DNA of 64,000 nucleotides from Streptomyces sp. WMMB 322 (GTDB lineage: Bacteria; Actinomycetota; Actinomycetes; Streptomycetales; Streptomycetaceae), in NCBI RefSeq assembly GCF_900090145.1, contig NZ_FMHI01000001.1:1-64000 (forward strand). The letters run 5' to 3'. A model generated the notes under the pieces. It had not been told where the DNA came from and did not search any database. It saw nothing but the letters and a program-made list of their open reading frames with translations. Made by a program: the position numbers and the translations under genes. Of this stretch, positions 25,802-34,007 are shown one piece after another (within the stretch, counting starts at the first letter, position 1; each line of letters begins with the position of its first letter).

Positions 25802-26500
25802 TCAGGAACCGGACTGCGGGGGCGTCTTCTTGCTGCCGTTGGTGCTCCCGTTGGCCTTCGGCGTCCCCGGCTTCGAGGTGGTGGTCCTGCCGGTGGTGCT
25901 CTTGCCGGCAGCGCCGCTCTTCCCGGCGGCGCCGGCCGCTCCGGTGGAAGCCTTGCCGTTCTTCGTGCCGCCGGTGGTGCCGGCCGTACCGGGCTTGGCG
26001 GCAGTGCCGGTACCGGACTTGGCGGCAGTGCCGGTCGTGCGCGCCGTGCCGGACGCCCCGGACTTCGTACCGCCCCGCGGCGTCGCCGGCGGCTCCGCGA
26101 CCTTGACCGGCTCGCGCTCTACGGTCACCTCGGCCGTGCCGGCCTCCTCGTTCCGCCAGTTCTTCACGGCGCCGCGGCCACGGTCGGCCAGCTCGTCGTA
26201 AGCCTCGCGGGCCTTGACCGCGTACTCCGCGGCGATGCCGACGCTCTGCAGGGCAAAGTGCTGTGCCTGCTCGCGCAGCTTCTTGATGTCCGTGTCGATG
26301 CTGCCCAGGGTCTCGCTGACCTTCGCCTGCGTCTCCTTGGCCTGCTTCGAGAAGCGCGCCTGTACTTCCTTCGGGTCGGTCGCACGCACGGCTGCGATGC
26401 GCTCCGGAGCCTCCTCGCGGATCTTGTCGATGACTCCGGCGGCGAAGTAGAGGGGCTTGGGGTCGGTGAGGGTGTTACGGATGTCGTTCGTGCTGGGCAT
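25802..26500 (-). CDS. Heparin-binding hemagglutinin (HBHA)-like protein
   Basis: 232 residues. Residues 1-120 form a helical coiled-coil region (PLYFAAGVIDKIREEAPERIAAVRATDPKEVQARFSKQAKETQAKVSETLGSIDTDIKKLREQAQHFALQSVGIAAEYAVKAREAYDELADRG), and the C-terminal 90 residues are Lys/Thr/Ala/Gly-rich with repeated GTA-KSGT and AAGKSG units, the arrangement of mycobacterial HbhA, whose Lys-rich tail binds sulfated sugars and DNA. In Streptomyces the role is unknown. Its gene is 28 bases downstream of an HTH regulator and upstream of DUF2516. ATG 26500 follows GAGAGACC. Confidence 0.75.
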   Translation of the reverse strand: MPSTNDIRNTLTDPKPLYFAAGVIDKIREEAPERIAAVRATDPKEVQARFSKQAKETQAKVSETLGSIDTDIKKLREQAQHFALQSVGIAAEYAVKAREAYDELADRGRGAVKNWRNEEAGTAEVTVEREPVKVAEPPATPRGGTKSGASGTARTTGTAAKSGTGTAAKPGTAGTTGGTKNGKASTGAAGAAGKSGAAGKSTTGRTTTSKPGTPKANGSTNGSKKTPPQSGS

Positions 26501-26528
26501 GAGAGGTCTCTCCCTGTGGACTGAACTG

Positions 26529-27071
26529 CTATCGGGCGTCGGCCCCTGTGGCCTCGGCTTCGTCTTCCCCGGCGTTCCCTGCCGTCCCGGCCGGCTCGCC
26601 CGTCTCGGCCGTTTCGGTCGTTCGGGCCGTCTCGGCGTCTCCGCTGCCCTTCCCGCGGCCGTGGCCGGCGCGCTCGCCGTGTCCGCCGTTTCCGGCGTCC
26701 CGGCCAGTGCCGTTCTGCTGCGCGGAGAGGTTCTCCTTGCGGAAGGACTCGTAGATCTGCAGCAGCGCCTGCTTCTGGCCCTCGTTGATCGACGGATCCG
26801 CGAGGATCGCTGCCGGGACCTGCAGCAGATCGTCCCGTTCCCGCTCGTCGAGGATTCCGGCCTGCACGTACAGCGTCTCGGCCGAGATCCGCAGGGCTTT
26901 GGCCAGCTGCTGGAGGATGTCGGCGCTCGGCTTGCGCAGGCCGCGCTCGATCTGGCTCAGGTACGGGTTGGACACCCCGGCGGCGTCGGCGAGCTGCCGC
27001 AGCGAGAGCTTGGCGTTGCGCCGCTGCTCGCGCAGGAACTCGCCCACATTGCCGACGTTCAGGGAAGCCAT
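26529..27071 (-). CDS. XRE-type helix-turn-helix regulator of the HBHA-like operon
   Basis: 180 residues. The HTH_3 domain at 9-66 reads GEFLREQRRNAKLSLRQLADAAGVSNPYLSQIERGLRKPSADILQQLAKALRIS, followed by a C-terminal helical region (ETLYVQAGILDERERDDLLQVPAAILADPSINEGQKQALLQIYESFRKEN) that is nearly invariant in actinobacteria, and a Gly/Thr/Glu-rich low-complexity tail. I start at ATG 27071 (conserved MASLNVGNVG); ATG 27083 also possible. A 21-base palindrome sits 31 bases upstream, probably its own operator. Confidence 0.85.
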   Translation of the reverse strand: MASLNVGNVGEFLREQRRNAKLSLRQLADAAGVSNPYLSQIERGLRKPSADILQQLAKALRISAETLYVQAGILDERERDDLLQVPAAILADPSINEGQKQALLQIYESFRKENLSAQQNGTGRDAGNGGHGERAGHGRGKGSGDAETARTTETAETGEPAGTAGNAGEDEAEATGADAR

Positions 27072-27101
27072 GGGGTCCATCATGCCCATCGTTGCTAACT
27101 T

Positions 27102-27138
27102 TTGCAAGCACCCTGCTTGCAAGTGTGTCTGTTGCAAC
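27102..27138. promoter_or_regulatory. TTGCAAGCA palindromic operator upstream of the XRE gene
   Basis: TTGCAAGCA (27102-27110), CCC, TGCTTGCAA (27114-27122) is a perfect 9-bp inverted repeat with a 3-base spacer. A second, shorter palindrome GTTGCAAC follows at 27131-27138, and TTGCTAACTT precedes it. AT-rich palindromes here are unusual for the composition and lie at the expected promoter of the regulator, so autoregulation is the likely use. Confidence 0.78.
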
Positions 27139-27186
27139 ATCCGCCGGCCGTTCTGCGTGCCCAGCCGCTTCCCGGCAACGGCCTCT

Positions 27187-28101
27187 TCAGCGCACGGTGA
27201 TGATGCGGTGCTGGCCGTGGGCGGACAGGGGCCGGGCGTCGCGGATGCTGGTGACCCAGGTGATTGCCGCGTACCGCCCGGTGGTGAGGGGCGGGGTGAG
27301 GGTGATGCCCCGGCCGGGGGAGAGGGGTGGAGTGCCCAGTTGCCGGCCGATGTCGAACGGTGGGGTGCGCCCGGGGTCGTCGAAGAACGCCTGGATGTCC
27401 TCTTCGGTGACGGAGTCGTCGGGCACGGGGTAGAGGACCAGTTCGTCGACCTGGTCGCGCATGCGGTTGACGTAGCGCAGCGGCCGGCCGGGACGGACCT
27501 GGCCGTGCAGGGCGAACCGGGGTCCGCGGCCGGGGATGTCCACGGCGGTGAGCGTGGCGCAGGGCGGAGCGGGCGAGGTGTCGGTGCGCGGTGGGTGGAC
27601 GGTGAGGGGGCGGAGGTATTCCCGGCCCGGTGCGGGGTTGCGGCCCCGGTCGCCCTCGAAGTCCAGGAACTCCAGCAGCAGATACCGTCCGGCATCGAGC
27701 TGTGCGGTGAAGCCGGTGTCCGTGCCGACGTGGGTGAAGCCGCCGCCGTGCAGTTCGGCGGCGGCCATGAGGGCCCTGGCCGCCTCGATGTTCTCCTGCC
27801 CCTCGGTGGCGAAGACGCGTCGCAGCCGGGTGCGGAAGTCCGCCTCGCTCACGCCTTCCCGCAGCCGGGCGAGGCCCACGGCGCCGGTCAGCGGGCTGGT
27901 GGTGCGTAACCGGAAGGCCACCGCTCCCTCGGGGGCGCTCTCCGGGGCGGAGAAGCCGTCCTCGCCGGTGACCACGTGCAGGGGCGGGTCCTGCGGGTGC
28001 GGGCTGAGCGGAGATCGCGCGTACGCCGTACCGCCTGCGATCACCGATGCGCCCAGTGCCGCAAGGCCCACGACGGTGCTGCGTCTGTTCGGCCGGTTCA
28101 T
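27187..28101 (-). CDS. Secreted protein of unknown function with Tat/Sec signal
   Basis: 304 residues. Signal peptide NRRSTVVGLAALGASVIAGGTAYA (twin Arg followed by a moderately hydrophobic core, plausible Tat substrate, cleavage after AYA). The mature protein is beta-rich (APEGAVAFRLRTTSPLTGAVGLARL, AGRYLLLEFLDFE, LTPPLTTGRYAAITWVTSI), lacks cysteines in number and has no motif I recognise. ATG 28101 has AAGGGA 7 bases upstream. A single gene convergent with nothing and divergent from the XRE operon's far side. Catalytic activity unassigned. Confidence 0.6.
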   Translation of the reverse strand: MNRPNRRSTVVGLAALGASVIAGGTAYARSPLSPHPQDPPLHVVTGEDGFSAPESAPEGAVAFRLRTTSPLTGAVGLARLREGVSEADFRTRLRRVFATEGQENIEAARALMAAAELHGGGFTHVGTDTGFTAQLDAGRYLLLEFLDFEGDRGRNPAPGREYLRPLTVHPPRTDTSPAPPCATLTAVDIPGRGPRFALHGQVRPGRPLRYVNRMRDQVDELVLYPVPDDSVTEEDIQAFFDDPGRTPPFDIGRQLGTPPLSPGRGITLTPPLTTGRYAAITWVTSIRDARPLSAHGQHRIITVR

Positions 28102-28473
28102 GGGAGTCCCTTCTCTGGCGGAGCCGTTGTCACCGCGGCGACTCATGACCGAGTCGCGCGCCTGGCCGGGGCGGCGGCGGTACGGACCGGAGCCCAGGCG
28201 ATGCGCGGCGTAGGGCCCCGCGCATCAGCGGGGGCGCAGTACGGGCGGTGGTGGCAGTCGCCGCCGCGGCATCGCGCGCATTGCCGTCGGATTCATCAGC
28301 CCGGCCGGATCGAAGACGGCCCCGACGACAGTGATGACGCCGCGTGGAGCGAGGGGGTTGACGCCGCAGCCGGGGGCGTCGAGCGTCGAAAGGTGAGTGC
28401 GCGCCGGGCGGTGTGGCGGATATCTGCCGTAAGCCATTACGGAGATGGCCGAACAAGCCGAACGAGATGTGAG
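28102..28473. other. Intergenic region with a possible oxidase remnant
   Basis: 372 bases upstream of the secreted protein gene. On the minus strand, 28288-28341 encodes VITVVGAVFDPAGLMNP, the phrase that closes FAD-linked oxidases (usually LKALFDPAGLMNPGK), inside a frame that is otherwise Pro/Arg-rich and continues with no domain. It may be the last trace of a deleted gene. No promoter motif stands out. Confidence 0.3.
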
Positions 28474-28899
28474 CTATTGCGGCCGCCTGGAAACGAAAGT
28501 CACCAGGGTCGCCAATGTCACCAGAGCCCCCATCCCAATGAATGTGACGGGCATCAGCAAGCTCGTCTCCACGATTCGCGCGGACCGTGGATCGGACTTG
28601 AGATACGAGACCTGGACACTGGCGCCCACATCCGGTCGCGCGCTGCGATATTCGGATTCAGCGACCGACACCTTCCGGCCGTTCGGAGTGGTGAAGGTGA
28701 AAATCCGCCCGTACGTCACCCCGTCCGAGCTGACATCCCGTTTCACCCCGGTCACCGTGCCGGTCGCGGAGGTTCCGTTCTCATACGGCTGGTGCTGCCG
28801 GTGTGCGTAAATACCCACTACGATGGACGCGACTCCCACTGTGAATGCCAGTAAGAGGCGGAACGTTCCGACCCGCCTGCGGTTCCTCATCGGTTCCAT
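28474..28899 (-). CDS. DUF3592-type membrane protein
   Basis: 141 residues: N-terminal helix (TFRLLLAFTVGVASIVVGIYA), an extracytoplasmic beta domain (NGTSATGTVTGVKRDVSSDGVTYGRIFTFTTPNGRKVSVAESEYRSARPDVGASVQVSYLKSDPRSARI), and a C-terminal helix (LMPVTFIGMGALVTLATLVTFV) with a basic tail, exactly the DUF3592 arrangement. Function unknown. Start ATG 28899 (MEPMRN); ATG 28890 is an alternative. The 28900-29165 interval beyond shows no gene. Confidence 0.78.
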   Translation of the reverse strand: MEPMRNRRRVGTFRLLLAFTVGVASIVVGIYAHRQHQPYENGTSATGTVTGVKRDVSSDGVTYGRIFTFTTPNGRKVSVAESEYRSARPDVGASVQVSYLKSDPRSARIVETSLLMPVTFIGMGALVTLATLVTFVSRRPQ

Positions 28900-29165
28900 G
28901 CTGAATCACCCAGAGATTTTCGCGTGACTGTTCCTGCCGGACAGCGCGCTGTTTTCCCCCGCGCCACCTCGTGCTGCGGTTGAGGGCCTCCCTCGTGTGC
29001 GCCCCTCCTTGCGGGTGTGGTATTGCGATGTCCAATTCATGGTGCTGAGGATTTGTTCAGATCTCTTCGTCGAATTGCATCAGCCGTGTCACGGCAGCGC
29101 GCTGTCAGTCATTCAGCACTCGGCCGCCCGCCCTCGCGCAGCCGCACCGCGCTAGCGTGGCTCCC

Positions 29166-29690
29166 GTGATCGTATGGCTGAACGGCACCCACGGCGCAGG
29201 CAAGACGACGACCAGCGCACTCGTGCAGCAACTGATTCCGGATTCGCGGGTGTTCGACGCCGAGAAGGTTGGCCAGACGCTCATGGACATCACGCCCGCG
29301 CTGCCCGAGACGGGGAACTTCCAGCACTGGCCGCCGTGGCGGCAGCTCGTGGTGGAGACCGCCCGCCGCGTACTGGACTACACCGGCGGCACTCTGGTGA
29401 TGCCCATGACTGTCCTCGTCGAGGAGTACTGGCGCGAGATCAGCACCGGCCTCGCCCGGCATGCCGTCCCGGTACGGCACTTCGTCCTCCACGCCGACCA
29501 CGAGGTTCTCCGCGGGCGCATCGCGGCCGACACCGTCGTCGGCCCCGACTCCCCGTTCCGTCTCGAATACCTCGAGCACTACGCCGAGGCGGCCCGCACA
29601 TGGCTGCACAACGAGGCCGAGGTCGTCGACACCACGCACCTCACACCCGCCCAGGTCGCCAAGCAGATCGCCGGGTCCGTCAAGAGCTGA
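29166..29690 (+). CDS. P-loop nucleoside/adenylate-kinase-like ATPase
   Basis: 174 residues. The first strand and Walker A are VIVWLNGTHGAGKTTTSALVQQLIPDSRVFDAEKVGQTL, followed by LVMPMTVLVEEYW, HFVLHADHEVLRGRI and a C-terminal helix, the size and order of small kinases of the AAA_17/AAA_33 group (toxin-type or tunicamycin-resistance-like). Substrate unknown. TAGCGT at 29153-29158 lies 7 bases before GTG 29166, the spacing of a leaderless transcript in Streptomyces, so I prefer this to GTG 29157. Its stop lies inside a 16-base tandem repeat. Confidence 0.75.
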   Translation: MIVWLNGTHGAGKTTTSALVQQLIPDSRVFDAEKVGQTLMDITPALPETGNFQHWPPWRQLVVETARRVLDYTGGTLVMPMTVLVEEYWREISTGLARHAVPVRHFVLHADHEVLRGRIAADTVVGPDSPFRLEYLEHYAEAARTWLHNEAEVVDTTHLTPAQVAKQIAGSVKS

Positions 29691-29742
29691 GGCCGTCAAG
29701 AGCTGAGGCCGTCAAGAGCTGAGGCCGTCAAGGGCTGAGGCC
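29679..29742. repeat. Four tandem copies of a 16-base unit over a stop codon
   Basis: GTCAAGAGCTGAGGCC repeated four times (the last has GGG for GAG). The first copy carries the kinase's final Val-Lys-Ser-stop. Because 16 is not a multiple of three, successive copies present VKS-stop in all three frames. Confidence 0.95.
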
Positions 29743-29921
29743 GGCGCCGCCCCGCGCGAACAGGCTCAGGCGGCAACCGCCCCGGGGTGCAGGCGGGCAG
29801 GGCTGCCGCGTGACGGAGCCCCGGCGGGGGCGTGAAGCGGCCGCTCAGTAGAGTGCGGCTCGGTCCCCCCGGCCCAGCGCCTCCCGTCCGGAGGCTCCCC
29901 GTCAGCCCAAGGAATCAGGCA

Positions 29922-31208
29922 GTGACCAGTGCATCCCCGGCAGCGCCGGCCGTGACCGTCGTCGGGATCGGGGCGGACGGCTGGGACGGGCTTCCCGGCA
30001 CCTCGCGGGCGGTGCTCGGCGAGGCCGGCGTACTGATCGGCGGCAGGCGCCAGTTGGCGTTGCTGCCGCCCGAGTGCGAGGGGGAGCGGGTGACTTGGCC
30101 CTCGCCGCTGCGCCCCGCCGTGCCGGGCCTGATCGCGGCGCACGCCGGCCGCCGAGTCGCCGTCCTGGCCAGCGGCGACCCCTTCTTCTACGGGATCGGG
30201 AAGCTGCTGGCAGAGGAGCTCGGCCCCGGGCGGCTCAGAGTGCTGCCGCACCCTTCGTCCGTCTCGTACGCGTGCGCCCGGCTGGGCTGGCCGCTGGAGG
30301 ACACGGAGGTCGTCACCCTCGTGGGGCGTCCCGCCGCCCGGCTCGCCGCCGTCCTGCACGAGGGGAGGCGGCTGCTGGTGCTCAGCGAGGGCACGGAGAC
30401 TCCCGGAGAGGTCGCCGGGCTGCTGCGGGAGCGCGGCTTCGGGCCGAGCCGCATGCGCGTGCTGGAACAGCTCGGCGGCGGGGGAGAACGCCTCACGCCG
30501 CCGGCGGCGGCGGACGAGTGGCCCGGCACGCCCGTCGACGCCCTGAACATCGTCGCCGTCGAGTGCCGCCGCTCCCCCGGCGCGCGCCGGCTCGGCGCCG
30601 TTCCCGGACTCCCGGACGAGGCGTACGAGCACGACGGGCAGCTCACCAAGCGGCATGTGCGCGCCGCCACGCTCTGCGCGCTGGCTCCCGCTCCCGGCGA
30701 GCTGCTGTGGGACGTCGGGGCCGGCTCCGGCTCGGTGGCCGTCGAGTGGATGCGCACGCATCCCTCGTGCCGGGCCGTGGCGGTGGAGCGTGACCCCGTA
30801 CGCGCGGAGCGCATCGTGCGCAACGCGGACCGCCTCGGCGTGCCCGGGCTGCGGGTGGTCACGGGCGCCGCACCGGAGAACCTGGCCCGACTGCCCACCC
30901 CCGACGCGGTGTTCATCGGCGGTGGACTGACCGCGCCCGGCCTGCTGGAGGCCTGCTGGGACGGGCTCCGCGCCGGCGGGCGGCTCGTCGCCAACACCGT
31001 GACGCTGGAGTCGGAGGCCCTGCTCGTCCAGTGGCACAAGCAGCACGGCGGGGACCTCGTGCGGCTGTCCGTCGCACACGCCGCGCCCGTGGGCGGCTTC
31101 ACCGGGTGGCGGCAGGCGATGCCGGTCACCCAGTGGGCAGCCGAGAAGCCCCCCGGCATCGCCGGCCCGGCCCGAGGACCTGCTCCGACCCGCCACGACC
31201 TGCCCTGA
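29922..31208 (+). CDS. cobL: Precorrin-6Y C5,15-methyltransferase (decarboxylating), CbiE-CbiT fusion
   Basis: 428 residues. N-terminal tetrapyrrole methylase domain (about 1-215): VVGIGADGWDGL, LASGDPFFYGIG, LPHPSSVSYACARLGWPLED. C-terminal CbiT domain (about 235-428): DGQLTKRHVRAATLCALAPAPGELLWDVGAGSGSVAVEWMR with the Rossmann SAM loop, and FIGGGLTAPGLLEACW. It methylates C5 and C15 and removes the C12 acetate carboxyl. GTG 29922 has AAGGAA 7 bases upstream. First of the cobL-cobM pair on the plus strand. The extended region from 29743 has no cobalamin riboswitch. Confidence 0.92.
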   Translation: MTSASPAAPAVTVVGIGADGWDGLPGTSRAVLGEAGVLIGGRRQLALLPPECEGERVTWPSPLRPAVPGLIAAHAGRRVAVLASGDPFFYGIGKLLAEELGPGRLRVLPHPSSVSYACARLGWPLEDTEVVTLVGRPAARLAAVLHEGRRLLVLSEGTETPGEVAGLLRERGFGPSRMRVLEQLGGGGERLTPPAAADEWPGTPVDALNIVAVECRRSPGARRLGAVPGLPDEAYEHDGQLTKRHVRAATLCALAPAPGELLWDVGAGSGSVAVEWMRTHPSCRAVAVERDPVRAERIVRNADRLGVPGLRVVTGAAPENLARLPTPDAVFIGGGLTAPGLLEACWDGLRAGGRLVANTVTLESEALLVQWHKQHGGDLVRLSVAHAAPVGGFTGWRQAMPVTQWAAEKPPGIAGPARGPAPTRHDLP

Positions 31209-31224
31209 CCCGTTCGAAGAGACC

Positions 31225-31258
31225 ACGCACACGCAGACGCACACGCAGACGCACACGA
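31225..31258. repeat. 12-base direct repeat between cobL and cobM
   Basis: ACGCACACGCAG twice and a third partial copy (ACGCACACGA) in the 69-base cobL-cobM spacer. It leaves the cobM ribosome site (CGGGAG) just downstream. Confidence 0.85.
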
Positions 31259-31277
31259 CAGCACCGGGAGCAGACAA

Positions 31278-32027
31278 GTGACCGTGTACTTCATCGGCGC
31301 CGGACCCGGCGCCGCGGACCTGATCACCCTGCGCGGCGCCCGTACGCTCGCCGCCTGCCAGGTCTGTCTGTACGCCGGCAGCCTGGTGCCGCCCGAACTG
31401 CTCGCCGAATGCCCGCCGGACGCGGACCTGGTGGACACCGCGCAGCTCAACCTGGACGAGATCACCGGGAAGCTGGTCGGCGCCCACGAGGACGGACACG
31501 ACGTGGCGAGGCTGCACTCCGGGGACCCGTCCGTCTTCAGCGCCGTCGCCGAACAGATGCGACGGCTCGACGCGGCGGGAGTGCCCTACGAAATCGTTCC
31601 GGGAGTGCCGGCCTTCGCCGCGGCCGCCGCATCCCTGAAGCGTGAGCTCACGGTCCCCACGGTGGGCCAGACCGTCATCCTGACCCGGGTCGCGAACCGC
31701 GCCACGGCGATGCCCGACAAGGAGGACCTGGCAACCCTCGGCCGCAGCGGGGCGTTGATCGTCCTGCATCTTGCGGCCAGGTACGTCGACCGCGTCGTGG
31801 ACGAGCTGCTGCCGCACTACGGCTCCGGCTGCCCGGCCGCAGTCGTCGCCTACGCCAGTCGCCCCGACGAGGTGGTGCTGCGCGGAACCCTCGGTGACAT
31901 CGCGGAGAAGGTGCACGCCGAGGAAGTCGTACGCACCGCGGTCATCATGGTCGGACGGACGCTCGGCGCCGAGGAGTTCGGCGACAGCCACCTGTACTCC
32001 GCGGAGCGCGAGCGGCACGTCTGCTGA
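31278..32027 (+). CDS. cobM: Precorrin-4 C11-methyltransferase
   Basis: 249 residues, a single tetrapyrrole methylase domain with the SAM-binding blocks YFIGAGPGAADLITLRG (1-21), RLHSGDPSVFSAVAEQM, YEIVPGVPAFAAAAASL, TVILTRVANRATAMPD and VVAYASRPDEVVLRGTL; the ending RTAVIMVGRTLG is typical of CobM/CbiF. It methylates C11 of precorrin-4 to precorrin-5. GTG 31278. Follows cobL in the same transcript. Confidence 0.93.
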   Translation: MTVYFIGAGPGAADLITLRGARTLAACQVCLYAGSLVPPELLAECPPDADLVDTAQLNLDEITGKLVGAHEDGHDVARLHSGDPSVFSAVAEQMRRLDAAGVPYEIVPGVPAFAAAAASLKRELTVPTVGQTVILTRVANRATAMPDKEDLATLGRSGALIVLHLAARYVDRVVDELLPHYGSGCPAAVVAYASRPDEVVLRGTLGDIAEKVHAEEVVRTAVIMVGRTLGAEEFGDSHLYSAERERHVC

Positions 32028-32040
32028 GCGCGTCCCGCGT

Positions 32041-32124
32041 CCCGCAGCCCGCAGCCCGCAGCCCGCAGACCCGACGGCCCGCAGACCCTAGACCGGCCCG
32101 CAGACCCGCAGACCCTAGACCGGC
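32041..32124. repeat. CCCGCAG heptamers and a 19-base duplication
   Basis: Four tandem CCCGCAG units (32041-32068), then CCCGCAGACCCTAGACCGG twice (32078-32096 and 32106-32124). The second copy extends into the last codons of cbiD (stop 32115). The tract fills the space between convergent cobM and cbiD. Confidence 0.85.
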
Positions 32125-33230
32125 CCGCTGCGGCCGACGACGGTTCCGGCGCGGTCGACGCAGATCACATCCACCTCGACGGGCGCCCCCCGCAGCACGG
32201 ACAGGGCCTGGTCGCGGGCGGCACCCGCCACCAGATCCCCGAGCGGCACCCCTGCCGCCGCACACAACTCCAGCGCCGCCAGGCCGGTGTTGGCGTGCGC
32301 GACCTCGCCGCACAGCGCCTCGTCGGCGCCGCCGTCCCGTGCGAGGCGGGCCAGGAAGGCCTTGTCGACCTGGGAGCGTCCGGAGTGCAGGTCCAGATGC
32401 CCCGCCGCGAGCTTCGAGAGCTTCGCGAAACCGCCGCAGAGCGTGAGCCGGTCCACCGGGTGGCGCCGCAGGTACTTCAGTACGGCCCCGGCGAAGTCGC
32501 CCATGTCGAGCAGGGCGTCCTCCGGCAGCCGGTACTCGGAGACGACGGTCTTCTCCGAGGTGGAGCCGGTGCACCCCGCCACGTGGGTGCGCCCGGCAGC
32601 GCGTGCCACGTCCACTCCCCGCCGGATCGAGTCGATCCACGCGGAGCAGGAGTACGGAACCACGATGCCGGTCGTGCCGAGTATCGACAGCCCGCCCAGG
32701 ATGCCCAGCCGCGGGTTCCAGGTGGAGCGGGCGATCTCCTCGCCGTGGTCCACGGAGAGGGTCACTTCCACATCGCAGGGGGCTCCGTGCCTGTCCGAGA
32801 CGAGCGCGACGTGGTCGCGGATCAGCTGCCGCGGCACGGGGTTGATCGCGGGCTCCCCCACGGGCAGGGGCAGCCCGGGACGGGTGACCGTCCCGACGCC
32901 CGGGCCCGCCCTGAAGGTGACGCCCCGGCCGGGCGCCAGCCGCCGAACCGTGGCCCGCACCAGCGCCCCGTGTGTGACGTCGGGATCGTCCCCGGCGTCC
33001 TTCACGATCCCCGCCATGGCGTGCGCACCGGCCAGTTCCTCCGCCGACAGCGCGAACGACGGCGTGTGCCCCTTGGGCAGCGTGATCGTCACCGGGTCGG
33101 GGAAGTCGCCCGTCAGCAGGGCGGTCCAGGCGGCGGTGGCGGCGGCGGTCGCACAGGCACCGGTCGTCCATCCCGGCCGCAGGCCCGTGTGCTTGAGTTG
33201 TGCACCGCGTCCACCCTTCGCCTCACTCAT
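32115..33230 (-). CDS. cbiD: Cobalt-precorrin-5B C1-methyltransferase
   Basis: 371 residues with the CbiD blocks: LRPGWTTGACATAAATAAW near the start, VGTVTRPGLPLPVGEPAINPVPRQLI, VEVTLSVDHGEEIARSTWNPRLGILGGLSILGTTGIVVPYS, TGSTSEKTV and the C-terminal FLARLARDGG/EVAHANTGLAALEL segments. It methylates C1 with loss of acetate in the cobalt-early pathway; the aerobic equivalent is CobF. The start ATG 33230 has GGAGG 8 bases upstream. Its start is only 12 bases from that of divergent cobK. Confidence 0.92.
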   Translation of the reverse strand: MSEAKGGRGAQLKHTGLRPGWTTGACATAAATAAWTALLTGDFPDPVTITLPKGHTPSFALSAEELAGAHAMAGIVKDAGDDPDVTHGALVRATVRRLAPGRGVTFRAGPGVGTVTRPGLPLPVGEPAINPVPRQLIRDHVALVSDRHGAPCDVEVTLSVDHGEEIARSTWNPRLGILGGLSILGTTGIVVPYSCSAWIDSIRRGVDVARAAGRTHVAGCTGSTSEKTVVSEYRLPEDALLDMGDFAGAVLKYLRRHPVDRLTLCGGFAKLSKLAAGHLDLHSGRSQVDKAFLARLARDGGADEALCGEVAHANTGLAALELCAAAGVPLGDLVAGAARDQALSVLRGAPVEVDVICVDRAGTVVGRSGPV

Positions 33231-33242
33231 GAATGGACCTCC

Positions 33243-34007
33243 GTGCACGTACTCCTTCTCGGGGGAACGACCGAGGCCCGGCGCCTGGCCGAGTTGCTGG
33301 ACGCCGGGTCGCCCGGCCTGCGGGTGACGTCCTCGCTGGCCGGCAGGGTCGCCGCCCCCCGCAGACCGCCGGGGCAGGTGCGCGTCGGCGGCTTCGGAGG
33401 CGTGGACGGGCTCGCACGGTGGCTGCGCGAGCACGACGTGGACGCACTCATCGACGCCACCCATCCCTTCGCCGAGACGATCAGTTTCAACGCGGCGCAC
33501 GCCGCCGCCCTCACCCATACTCCGCTGCTGGCTCTGCGCCGGCCGGGCTGGGTCCCCGTCGAGGGTGACGACTGGCTTCCGGCCGGTTCTCTGGAGGAAG
33601 CCGCGGAGCTGCTGCCGACGCTCGGCAGCCGGGTCTTTCTCACCACCGGACGCACCGGACTGGCCGCCTTCGCGGACCTGGACGAGCTGTGGTTCCTCGT
33701 CCGCACGGTCGACCCGCCCGGGGCGCCTCACCCGCGCAGCATGGAAGTGCTGCTGGAGCGCGGACCTTTCCGGCTCGACCGCGAGCGCGAACTGCTGCGC
33801 CGCTTCCGCATCGATGTCCTCGTCACCAAGGACAGCGGCGGAGCGGGCACCGAGCCGAAACTCGTCGCGGCCCGTGAGGCGGGTGTGCCGGTGGTGGTGG
33901 TGCGCAGGCCGCCGGTGCCCGAGGGAGTCCCCGTCGCGGCCGAACCCGCCCAGGCCCTCGCCTGGCTGGCCGGACACACCGACGGCGAGGTGGGGCAGGG
34001 CAGTTGA
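33243..34007 (+). CDS. cobK: Precorrin-6A reductase
   Basis: 254 residues. The Rossmann-like start VLLLGGTTEARRLAELL binds NADPH; DALIDATHPFAETISFNAAHA, RVFLTTGRTGLAAF, LVRTVDPPG and LVTKDSGGAGTEPKLVAAREAGVPVVVVRRP are family blocks of CobK/CbiJ. It reduces precorrin-6A to 6B. GTG 33243. It is divergent from cbiD, with 12 bases between start codons, so its promoter must lie inside cbiD. Confidence 0.92.
   Translation: MHVLLLGGTTEARRLAELLDAGSPGLRVTSSLAGRVAAPRRPPGQVRVGGFGGVDGLARWLREHDVDALIDATHPFAETISFNAAHAAALTHTPLLALRRPGWVPVEGDDWLPAGSLEEAAELLPTLGSRVFLTTGRTGLAAFADLDELWFLVRTVDPPGAPHPRSMEVLLERGPFRLDRERELLRRFRIDVLVTKDSGGAGTEPKLVAAREAGVPVVVVRRPPVPEGVPVAAEPAQALAWLAGHTDGEVGQGS

Noticed and set aside
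29743..29921. Riboswitch upstream of cobL
   Set aside because: No GCCACTG or GGTGxxAATCC box; only ordinary GC-rich sequence.
31225..31258. CRISPR-like array between cobL and cobM
   Set aside because: 12-base units are contiguous with no spacers.
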